Below are positions 35,501 through 47,500 of a DNA stretch of 64,000 nt, piece by piece. The stretch comes from Aspidapion aeneum (taxonomy: Eukaryota > Arthropoda > Insecta > Coleoptera > Brentidae): the NCBI GenBank assembly GCA_963576565.1, contig OY755042.1, positions 3,090,112-3,154,111 on the forward strand. Reading direction: 5' to 3'. Made by a program: the position numbers and the translations under genes. The notes beneath the pieces were generated by a model, which was not told where the DNA came from, did not search any database, and saw nothing but the letters and a program-made list of their open reading frames with translations. Numbering within the stretch: the first letter of the stretch is position 1; each line of letters begins with the position of its first letter.

Positions 35501-38500
35501 AATTTTGGTAGGTCTAGAGTTCTGGTAACCTGCTAACATAAAATTTACGTTTTTGATAACAAGAATGGTATATCCAAAATGGCGAATTTCTTTATTTTAT
35601 AATATAATAAACGGATTTGTCTCAAACTTGGAAGTTTGCAGTGCTTGAGATCACTTAATACAGTTTTATACTCACACTTAAAAAAATTAAAATGGCGGAT
35701 CCAAAACGGTGGGTTTCTTTATTTTTCAACGGATTTGTCTCAAATGTCTGAAACTTGAAAGTTTAAAATAAAAGAATTAAAATTTTGTTTTTTTAATTGA
35801 GACTGTTTCTTAATTTTATTTAGTTTTTACTAAAATATTGACAATAAATTCACAATTTACACCTCTGTGAACGGTATTTCATCGTATAATGCCCATAAAT
35901 TCGAATATATAAATATGAAACGTCACCAATTGATGACGTCTTTATTGAACCACACTGTTTCAAAACTTATAGCACGAAAATTCGCCTCGGTTGTCCCTCA
36001 CGGGCTGTTAACGATCAGCTGTTTCTATAAAGCCAGCTGCCCATTACCGCGCGGCCTTTTTTTCCCGGTCTTTGATTGGCAGCAATTTTTAAAGCAATGA
36101 ATCAGTGTCCAAGAAAGATAAATCTGCGTAACCTTATAGGTTATTAACATTGTTAAATATTTTAGGGTTTTTAAATTAAAGACTGCAAAAAACAATGGCA
36201 TTAAGTATAGTTTTTGATAGAGAAATTAATGGAAAACCATGTAAAACATGGAAAAATCATAAAAATATCAACACAACAGTTATATTAAAATGGCAGCGGT
36301 GTTGTGACTTCATCTGAAAATGATCTATTTACCTTGTTATTTTTTTTTCTATTTAGGTTGGAGCAGACGTAGCAGTAGCTTACTACGATAAGGAATCACG
36401 CACGTTCCACGCTATAGACTACTACATTTCAGCAATGTCACAGTGCGATGGTAAAACGGGAGTCTGTCCCGACGATCGCATTGGAGGCAGAAATGATGTT
36501 ATTTTTCTTTTTGGCGAAAGAAAAAATGGAATTACAACTATTACGTATATTAGGTAGAGTAGGGGAGGCAGTGAAGATTTTGGGAACTTATTTTCTTAGT
36601 CAGCAAACATCGATAGAATTGTTCATTGATCAATTCTTAGTAAAATGTGTTATATGAATAGACGGGCTTTTCCGATGGGTTTAGGCGCAAAATGCAAAAG
36701 AAGATATGAATACGAGAAACTAGTTGTGCTAGTAAAGGGTATACTTAAATTATCTAAAAAATATATTCTGGCTAATCTCTAAGGATGGCAAGTATTTCTG
36801 ACAAGTGAAAAACGATACGAAATGAGTGTCCTTATTTTCTTAGTTCTGAAAGTTTATGAGATGATAGGTTGTATTATAACAAAGGCTTAGAATATCATCT
36901 GGCTTTTATTTAAAAGCCCCAAAGCCTTGCCAGAGTTATCTGATGCCCATCAATTTGACACATTCGATTATGTTATTGTTTCTTGGACTCTCGTACAAAT
37001 GAGAAGGAGTGATTATCTGGCTTATTTTAAGACTGAAATTTTCCATACCCATAGCTTCGCAAACGCTTCGTTGCCGATTTTCGTTTGATAGCTCTCGCAG
37101 TTTTTAAGATATTTAGCTTAAACCTAAACCCTAAATTAAGCTACAGGGTGTGTCTAAAAGAAAATATTCATTTCAATATTTCAGCGGGAAGGTGTTTCCG
37201 CTGGACCTGGTGCGTCATTGATAGATTCTTAGGGCCCATCGCACCGACTTTTAAAATTCCCTTTCTTAATTATGGATTGCCTTAATTTTAAGCATGCCTT
37301 ATTTTTAAATTTGTTGCACCGAGCAAAAATCTCCTCTCCTTTGTTAAGATGCGGCTACCTTGTGACCCAATCAGGCAACGCCGCTGTTTCACCAACAAAA
37401 TTTTTAAGCTATGAAAGAACAACAACACCCAGTACTTCCCAAAATAGTTTTCTCCAAAAACCCATCAATTTTCTCTATCAAGTCGCCTTTAAAAATTTAT
37501 TTACAAAAATGAAAGTTCTTGAATTTTTGGAAGAATATTTGGAAGATGATGAAATCGAGATGATGCTACTCGATTTTTTTGAATTTGGGTGTCCTTGTCG
37601 CCTTGTTGGTACAGTCCCGTATTTTTTTCCGGGCTGGTTAACGGTTCCGCATCGAGTTCTGGACAAAATCCGCGCCCGGTCCAAAAATCTACTGCTAATA
37701 AGGCACAGGCCGATAACGCATCTGCCCATAAGGCTCCTGTTCATAAGGCAACGGCCCATACGATTCCGGCCCATTATTCACCGGCCCAAAAAGCACCGAC
37801 CCACCGGGATTTTTTTTATTTTCCCATATGGCCCATACACCCCTGGGTACAACCAAATAATTAAAAATTATAGTGAAATTGGGGTTTAATGTAAAGGCAG
37901 AAAGGAAAATCTTCTTGTGACTTGATGCACTGCAGTTTAATTTAAATGCAAGGGATTTCTTACACTGGTCAGTCCTATCCTACCCTTACCGCTGTACCCA
38001 CCAGGCTGTAAACAACAGTTAACCCAAAAATCGGATGAAAACACTGTAATAAAAATTAGATGCAACTTTATTTAAATTATTTTTCTTCCTTTTTGTAATC
38101 GATACAGAGGTATATTTGTTCACAAAAACATTGTGCTAAAAGAACCAAAATCTAGCCGTTTCTTGTACAATAAAGTTTTTCAAAATCATTTTTATTTATT
38201 TAAAAAAATGTTTTTTACTTTATTTACTAAAAAATATAAAATTCACTTTAATCACAACATTTTACTCATTTGTAGATATTGTCAGTTGCTATGGCTATGC
38301 CAGACGGGTAACATTATGTGACCAGCATCTTATTTTTAAGCAACTCTTAAGGAACAGTAAAGTCACGAAAAAAGCTGACTTAATTTTAACAACACTAAGG
38401 AAGGAATAAGTCTGCCTTTAAGTTCGGTGCATCGAAATTTTACGAAATAAGTTATTCTTTATGCTAAGAAACGGAAAAAAAAGTCGGTGCGATGGGCCCT

Positions 38501-41500
38501 TAGATACATAATAAATTCCTTGCCTTTTCTAGAAACTTTTTGATCTCCTACACTACATTTTGTATCTGCGACCGTTAACGAGCAAAAAATAAATAATTTT
38601 TTAGATTAAATCTTAGAGCTTTTCAGTTTATACGTTCATTCAAGATTAAGAAAATAATATTTTTAGCCAGGGATATTTTCCACCACTTGAGATGAGCCGG
38701 AGTACTTTTCTTATAATGTTCATGATCTCTTCTTCTTGGTGAAAAAAGATTTGGAACTAAGAAAATAAGTCAAATTATATCATTTTATCACCAGAATGAA
38801 AAATTGTTAATTATTATCATTAACAACAGAACATACCTAAAATATGCACAGACTAGGACAATAAGTTCCAAAAAATATTCACGGCCTACTAGTATGATTT
38901 TCCTGACCTGGACCCTGAAAAAATTAGCTGATTTTTAATTTTACATTCTATCTATACTATCTATTTAGCCTTCTTCGTTCCAGTTTTGGACATAGGCCTC
39001 TTCCAATATCTTCTACTCTTCTCTGTCTGTCGTCGTGTTCATCCAACTAGTTCCCGCATGTTTCTTCAAATCGTCCATCTCATTTGGTGTCTTTCCCTAA
39101 TTTTTTATTTTCCCAAGGTCTCCAGTTTACAAGACATTTGTTCCATCGATTCTTTCTGTCTGATATAATGACCGGCAAATTTCCGTTTTAATTTTGCTAC
39201 TTTTCCTTGGACATCCCTGACTTTTTTTTTATTTCTTATCCATTCATTCCTTTTCCTATCTGTTAGCTTTTTTATGTAACATTTGTCTTTTCATTGATCT
39301 TTGGGCTTTTGTTACTTTTTCTATGTTTGATTTTGTCCAGATCTGGGATCCATAGGTAAGTACAGGAAGGATACATTGGTTATACACTTTCGTTTTGAGC
39401 TACAGAGGATATTTTTTAATATGTAGCCTAATTTATCGAATGCTGCTCAAGCCAATCTTATTCGTATCTTGATGTCAGCTATTTGGTTTTTTTTAGTTTA
39501 ATAATTTGTCCCAGGTATAATTATATTATTCCTCTATTTATTCTATTTTTTCTTGGTTTATTCTGATCGTGATATCTTTATCTGTGTTTGTTATGATTTT
39601 AGTTTTAGTGTCGATTTTACTCAAGCCTATATTTTTAGCTGCTGTATCCAGGCCTTCCAGCATTTTTATCAGTTCGTCTTTCTTATCTGTTATTAAGGCA
39701 ATATCATCAGCATATCTGATTCAGCAGAGTTGATTTTGGTTGTTTTCCTACTTACACAAGGTTGCATCTCTAGACGTACGTTTCTGTGTGTTTTACGTCA
39801 TCAGTAGAGAACAGCAAACCCAGGTGAGCCAATTTTAAACAAAACCAACTCCTACATATGACATACGTCTCAGACAAGACGATGCCAGTGTGCTTAAACT
39901 TTCGAGTGCTCGAGCCAGTCCGCTAGATGGCGCTATACCTTGGAGTTTACTCGCATTGCACCGCCGCGAGTATTTCATATGTAGGAGTTGGTTTTGGTTA
40001 AAATTGGCTTACCTGGGTTTGCTGTTCTCTACTGATGACGTGAAACACACAGAAACGTACGTCTAGAGATGCAACCTTGTGTAAGTAGGAAAACAACCAA
40101 CATCAACTCTTCCCTCTCCTTCTGACACTCGCAAGTTAGGCACACATACCTTTGTGTGAAGTACAAAATTAGGTTTTGTTCCACAAAAAAGGTGCCCTAT
40201 TTTCTTTTCTAGACCACTTCACACAAACGAAGCTATTAATGATCGTCCAATTCCCGATGAGGGATCAATAAGTGTCATCGCTGCGTTTGGCCCGCTAAAC
40301 GCCCGAATGGAAGCCAACGCTCACACTATCAAAGATAAGACTTCACGGGAAGAAAGTATAGACTTTAACAACAGATACGATAACAAGTGCACGATAAGTC
40401 TGGACGAGTTGCCGAACGAATTTGAAGTGCCGCCATGGCCTGCGGCAACTATAACAGGTACAATATGATTCGCTTTTTTCCCCTTCCCCTCTAACTTGAT
40501 TTCCATTACAACTAGAAAAAAACTTGCAAACATTTCTTATTCTTTGCAGAATTATGTTTTGCGCTTTTAGTTTTCAAAGATGGTTTCGTACAGAGTAAAT
40601 AGTAAATCCATATTAAATCAACCAATGGTTTGGACCTTGTCACCTTTAATTTATATAATTTTTGGTCAAATTCTTTTCTAAGTAGAAAGAAGTAAAAATA
40701 CAAATTTTTTGATTTTTTAGCAGTCTAGTTTTTGAGTTATTAATTTTTTTTAAATGCCTAAATTCGTCTTTTTTAGCACTGACTTGATTCCTTTAAACTC
40801 TTGTTATTCATAAAGCCTTGAGTAAATCGAGGTAAAAGTTGCTATTTCATCTGCGTTTTTTTTCCTATACGATTATTACCCGGTCAACAAAAATATTTTT
40901 TTTAACTAACAAACGTGGAATTTCGTACCCGTGAATTTAAAAATCAAACAAGTTTCGTGGCTAATCGGGCAAAAAGGAGTTTTTTTTGTTTCCCTTATAT
41001 TTTTCCGTGGGTAGCCTGAAAGCTTAACCTCACGGGGGTCCAAGATCTAATGGACACCTAATAAGTGTTGACAGTTAACCGTTTCGTCCTTATGGGACTC
41101 CTCAGAACACTGCTGGTCAATGTGACAAATCTTGCGAAGTTAATCAGACGGTTTTGTCTCTAATTAAATGTAATTAGTCAGCGAACTATCGCAAGAGGCG
41201 CCATCTACCGAGATACGAGAGAAACAAAAAAACCAAAAGCAGGCGAAAGAAAACACTGCTATACAATATCGATCAATGAAAATATCGAATGCAAATAAAA
41301 GAAAACAACTATATTCACGGGTACGAAATTCCACGTTTGTTAGTATTATTTGGCTTAAAAATTCCGTTGATTGACGCTCACTGTTTTGAAGACGGGTAAA
41401 AATGCAATCTGTGTTGATCCGGCCTGAAAGACAAAGAGCTGTCGTAGGTCACGGACTATAGTTGTTTTCTTTTATTTGCATTCGATCTTTTCATTGATCG

Positions 41501-44500
41501 ATATTGTATAGCAGTGTTTTCTTTCGCCTGCTTTTGGTTTTTTTGTTTCTCTCGTATCTCGGTAGATGGCGCCTCTTGCTATAGTTCGCTCACTAATTAC
41601 ATTTAATTAGAGACAAAACCGTCTGATTAACTTCGCAAGATTTGTCACATTGACCAGCAGTGTTCTGAGGAGTCCCATAAGGACGAAACGGTTAACTGTC
41701 AACACTTATTAGGTGTCCATTAGATCTTGGACCCCCATTGAGGTTAAGCTTTCAGGCTACCCACGGAAAAATATAAGGGAAACAAAAAAAAATCCTTTGT
41801 GCCCGATTAGCCACGAAACTTGTTTGATTTTTTTTAACCTTTAACTTACCTGTTGCAGCAACCATTTAGGTCCGGTCTATATGGCCCTAAAGATTTTATT
41901 TGTATTCAAAGTTGATGTGTCAACATATTTAAATTTGCACAGTTAATTATATAATCGACGGTATTTATTTCCATCTTGAAAGAAAACAAACAAAAACAAT
42001 TTACACGCGACCGGCAAGGCTTTTAACTACTGACCCTGACCTACCTTCACTAAGGATATAACCGGCAACAAGTAGGAAGGGCAAAGAACGGTTTGGCACG
42101 ATGAGTATGGCCGACGTTAACTAAAACAAACATTTCTCCCGCCCCCGCGCGAGAACAGCTACCCATACACCGCTGAAAAACGGGTGAAATTGAAATCTTG
42201 TCCCTCGCGGTGCTGCCGGTTTGTAATTATTCACGCTAAAAAAGTTTATTTAGTTAACCACAGTCTATACCGTTTTTTTAGGAGAGAATACATTCTACGT
42301 CAAAATAGGACCCAGTGGAGGAGTAAGAGGTTACTCGCCTAAAACCGGTCGCCCATCGTACGGCATCGCTTATTACATAAACGACTTACTCATTCCCGAT
42401 ATCACCGTAGAACGAGGTCAAACTTACACTTTTGTAGTGGAAACTGGAGAGGATTCTTCAAATACTGCAAGGTAAATTTATTATTTTACATTATGTAAAA
42501 AAGGCGTTCTTCTAGTTATAACATGTAGTAAAACTAAGGAGGTATCTTAAACTGCATAACCTGTGTGAACAAAAGTTTGAGACTACTACTTTTTACATAA
42601 TTTTTTCACACCTTGTATCTTTCACCGTATTATAAAATTACAGAAACTTAAATTTTTGTGTCATATCGTGATATAAGCCGACAAATTGTGCCAAGTTTCA
42701 TTGCAAAATTCTTATTAACTCAGTAGCTACAATAGATAATGTAACAAAACTGTAAAAATGACAGCAAAGTTGTTGTTGCCCAGTTTATACGTTCAAAAAA
42801 TGGTAATGATATAGCACTTATCGAACAAATAGAGTCTGATAAATGGTTTAAAAAAGTAAATATATTGATTGCAACGAGATGTTTATTTGACAAATCTAGA
42901 GTTATTTGAATTTTTAGCACTAAAATAAAAAATTACGAAAAACCGTTATTGTCTAGTTACTTTTAAACACTTTTTAACACTCTGTACAAAAAATTTAATT
43001 TAAGAAAAAGAAAGCCGTATGAGTATTATTGCAATATGCTGACTTTGAGTTTTCCATAATGATTTGTAACGTCGTCATAAAAAAAACTACCTTGATTGTT
43101 TGTGTGCATTTTGTGTCCTATTATAGAATCAGGTAGGTATTCGTGGGTAGAGGACAGACCAAAAAGAAACTAAGGTACCTTTGGCAACGTTTCGGATTTA
43201 ATTAATCCTTTTTCAAGCCCTTCTCTTCGACTTAAAATACCCGTTGCCAATTCGTTTTTTTTTATTTGATCTAATTAGATTTCATCCCATTTACATCACC
43301 GACTCTCCCGAAGGTGCATACAGTCAACGTTCTGAAGAACAGCGAGAAGAAGAAAGAGTTTTTGCAGGTGTCGACATTGATAGTGAAGGTTATCCTTATC
43401 CATCAGCGGTAAGTAATAAATAAATATAAAGCTACTTATCAAATCAAATAAAAAAATCTTCCCAACTAGTGCTTTAACTCTCTTTTTATAAAAACAAGTT
43501 TCATTTCTAAGAGTTTCAAACAAACAGTCTCTCTTCATATAACGGCATCATAACAGACCTTTTCAACCGATAGACCGTTCCATTATTAGCTCTCATTGTT
43601 TAAATGCGAGAATCAAACAGAAGGCCCATAACCAAACACGTCAAAAAATCATGCATTTCCATTGTTCTCAGTAGCGGATCCAGGGGGGGGCACTAGGGGC
43701 ACTAGGGGCACTTGCCCCCCCCCCCGAGAATTTTTTGAATATACAAAAAATGAGTAAAAAGTAATGTATGTAATATGTCCCGCTAGAGACTTGTTTTTAT
43801 TAACAAAAAGATATAAAAAAACATTGCGTTTAATATTAATATATAAGGTTTTTTCTAAAAAAAATTGACCGACTAATTTTTTTTTTCAATAATTTTTATT
43901 TTAATTTATTGATCTTGTTCGAATTCTCGACTTTACCCAATTTTATATTTTTACTGCGTTTTTTTAAAAAGTTATTATCAAAAAAGTTTTAAAAATGGCC
44001 AACTTTGATGGTCTGTATCTCGACAAAGAAAGAGTTTTGACCCATGCATTATAGGAACTTTTTTATCCGACATGGCCCCTAAGTTATGGGATACCCTGTA
44101 TATATGTCGAGTTTTTCACGTCACTGGTGGCCCAGCTGATTTTTGTAAACAAAAGTTAGATATAAAATGAACAACTAATATTTTTTGAATTTTTTGAAAA
44201 CTAAGGCAATTTTCCTACTGTTTTTTAGTATATTCTTATAAAACAATATTTTTGAAACATGCCAGTCGGTATTTTTTTTAGCCTGCTTCATTTTTCTTTA
44301 CACAAAACTTAAAATTCGAAGAAAATAGTGTGTTCGTTTCAGCTACAAAAGTAATCCGCTAACCTACACCTTTGTTTACTTCCCAAGTCCTCGGTTTATC
44401 TTTGATACTAAACGATCACATTCAGTTTGACTTAGGGTTGCCAACTCCCACTGGAGCCAAAGGAGGACATTTTTATATGATCTCACAATTAATGTTTTTG

Positions 44501-47500
44501 ATCATGATGCCTTTTCAAATGACCACGAGCCGCTACTGAGACTCATTTTAAAGTAAAAATTAAAATAAAAATATTTTGCTGTTGAAACAGCCCAATCAAA
44601 ATTAATAGTTATTTAAAAAACAAGTTTTAAAAATGAATTTATTAATATGGGCGAGACAGTTTGGTGTGCCGAGCCTTAGCGAGGTCCATAAATCGAGCGA
44701 GTTGTGAAAAAAAAAATTTCATGCAATATACAGCGTGTGCAAAACTTTTGCACTTGCTCTGTGAAAAACGCCGTTTTCAGTGAAAAACTTCATTATCGGA
44801 GGTAGTTTTTTAATAAATTTTGAACACAAGGTAATATGAATTCTATTTTAATATGTACTTTTGTTTTATTTTTATGCTGGGGTTATGTATATAAAAATTA
44901 AAATACCTATTTTGCTATTTAGACAGACAAAATAAAAAACAAACATCAATATTTTTGTAAAAAAACACAATCTGTAAGTTTTTTTGAATTAAAAGATAAA
45001 TGGCTTTTTAAAGTTGGATTGCTTAACAATCTTAAAATGGTTAAAAAAAAACTGAAAAAAATAATTAAATTCTATACCAAAACAACAACAAAGATCATAT
45101 GATGTGATGTTGCACATCTGTTTTCAGATAAAAATAAAAAAAAAGTTAAAAGTTGACCAACTTTTTATTTTATAGAATCAACTATTATTTTTATCTGTAT
45201 GTATAGTGTATAAACTCAGCATAAGCAGAAGTGCTAGATTTCAATAATATAAAAAGAAAACCGTAAATTGAGGCATTTGGGGCAATCATCTTAAAAATAT
45301 TAAATACTTAGTAACACAAACCAAAACTTGGAGGCAAACATAGGGTGCAAATTCTGCGATCTTCTATGCGCGATCGTCTGTGCCGGACTGACCACAGAAC
45401 ACTTGACTGACCTTTGCTTTGCCGCGGGAGACGTGACGAAAACTTACGAATGATGCCGCCGTTGCTTAGGGCTGTTTTTACAGACGTTCCTCAGGCTTAG
45501 TTTATTTATTTCTTAAATGTGTTATTTTATATGGATGACAGAGAAAAAAAATGGGGAACAACTATGAATTCGGGTCATTTCTCATGACTTTTTATCACGT
45601 TATTTTTGATTTAAGCACATAATTTTGATAAAGGAGGACAAATGGCGTCCTCCACAGGGTCTGTGGAGGACGGAGGACATTTTGCCTCAAAGAAGGACTG
45701 TCCTCCTGGCTGGAGGACGGTTGGCAACCCTAGTTTGACTTGTATTTTAAGTTTTGTGTAATAAAAAACAAAGCGGAGTAAAAAAAATTACGACAATACG
45801 TCTAAAAAATTGTATTTTATAAGGATGTACCAAAAAAAAAGTTGGAAAATTGTCTTGGTTTTCAAAAAATTCCAAAAATATTAGTTGTTCATTTCATATC
45901 TAACTTTTGTTTACAAAAATCAGCTGGACCACCAGTGACGTCAAAAATTCGACATATTTTGCAATAAAATCCAAAAAACGGTCTATTCTAGGAACCGTCA
46001 CTATTTATAACCCTGCAACGGAGGAAGAAAGAAAGAACAATGAAAATGCATAATCTTTTGACGTTTCTTAACAACCGAACGGTCCAGGTCTAAAGTCTTA
46101 TTGTATAGCGTTAAGGCTTTTGATTGATGCCGCTGAGAGTCAATATTATTGGTTTAGCCACGATTTTAACACGATTGTAGTGGCTCACTTACGCTCCTAA
46201 CACAAAAATAAACATTTATTTATATTTTTAAATGCTAAAAATATATAAAGTTCAACTTTTTTTTCAAATTTCAAAATTTTACGAAATTTTTAACAACCTT
46301 TTTGTAACACAAAACGTCGCATTTTTACAAGCTTTTATTTAGCTTCAGATTTTCTGTCTATCTAACTAACTATCTATCAAATCTTGTGAAGCGTTTTTGA
46401 CACACTTCTCATTATCCAATTTGGATGAAATTTGGTACACACATAGTGGTCCCATGACAATACAACATTAAGAAAAAAATATCCTCCCACCCGTACCCCC
46501 ACCCCTTCTATATAAAAATGTGTTTTTGACACACTTCCCGTTATCCGATTTGGATAAAATTTGGTATACACATAGTGGTCCGATGACAATACAAGAATAA
46601 GAAAAAAATATCCTCCCACCCCTACCCACTTCCATAGAAAAATTTGTTTTTGACACACTTCCCGTTATCCGATTTGGATGAAATTTGGTATACATATAGT
46701 GGTCCGACGACAATACAACATTGAAAAAAAAATCCTACCACTCCTACCCCCACCCCCATCTATAGAAAAATGCGTTTTTGACACACTTCCCATTATCCGA
46801 TTTGGATGAAATTTGGTATACATATAGTAGTCCGATGACAATACAACATTAATGAAAAAATGTCCTTCCACCCTACCCTCCACCCCCTTCCACAAAAAAA
46901 TGCGTTTTTGACACACTTCACTTCAAATGACTTTTATAAAATTTGGTATATGCATAAAGGTCCGATGGCAATACAGCCCAAACAAAAAATATATTTCTAC
47001 CTCTACCCCCACCCACTCCTTCCCCCAATAGAAAAATGAGTTTCCAAACAACTCACGATCAGCGATTTCATTATAATCTAGAATAAACTCTTCTGTTCTA
47101 TTATTGAACAAATATTTTTATTTAATAGAGTAGATAACTGAGACTAAAAAGTAGATAATAAATTGGTAATAAAATTTTTTTAAGTCACAAGCTTTTATGA
47201 AATGAACTAGAAATTAAAAAATAATTTTCTAACATTCTAATATTATCATAATAATAAAAGCGATGGCCGCAAATCAAAGCATAAGTTAATCTAAATTTGT
47301 GATCTAAACACTTAAAGAATATTCAACATAGCAGGTCATCAAAGATATGTTTGATGTGCCGCAATGTTATGCCATTGCCATACCTACGTCAGAGAAATGC
47401 TGGGGTATCTTGGGTCGGGTTGTGTGGGTTTGGTACCTCCGCATTTTTCTGCTAGATTGATTCTTGCAAATAGTGATATTTAATTGATATCTTATCGTGC

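Larger units (their letters stand above)
36577..38871. mobile_element. possible outer element with GGAACTTATT ends
   Basis: ttgggaacttattttcttag near 36577 and the inverse of ctaggacaataagttccaaa near 38852-38871 are imperfect inverted repeats. Several further aagaaaataag motifs lie inside both ends. The Harbinger element 37232-38499 would be nested within it. No target duplication was identified. Confidence 0.4.

Noticed and set aside
36448..36657. Open frame continuing past the knk DOMON exon
   Set aside because: Reading through is intron retention; the donor at 36554 is needed for phase with the exon at 40213.
37272..37889. 205-codon open frame as a host gene
   Set aside because: It lies wholly inside a TTA-flanked Harbinger-type element and half of it is an 18-bp degenerate repeat with more than one frame open.
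43670..43725. hAT-like left end cagtagcggatccagg followed by G- and C-runs
   Set aside because: No matching right end or 8-bp duplication was found.
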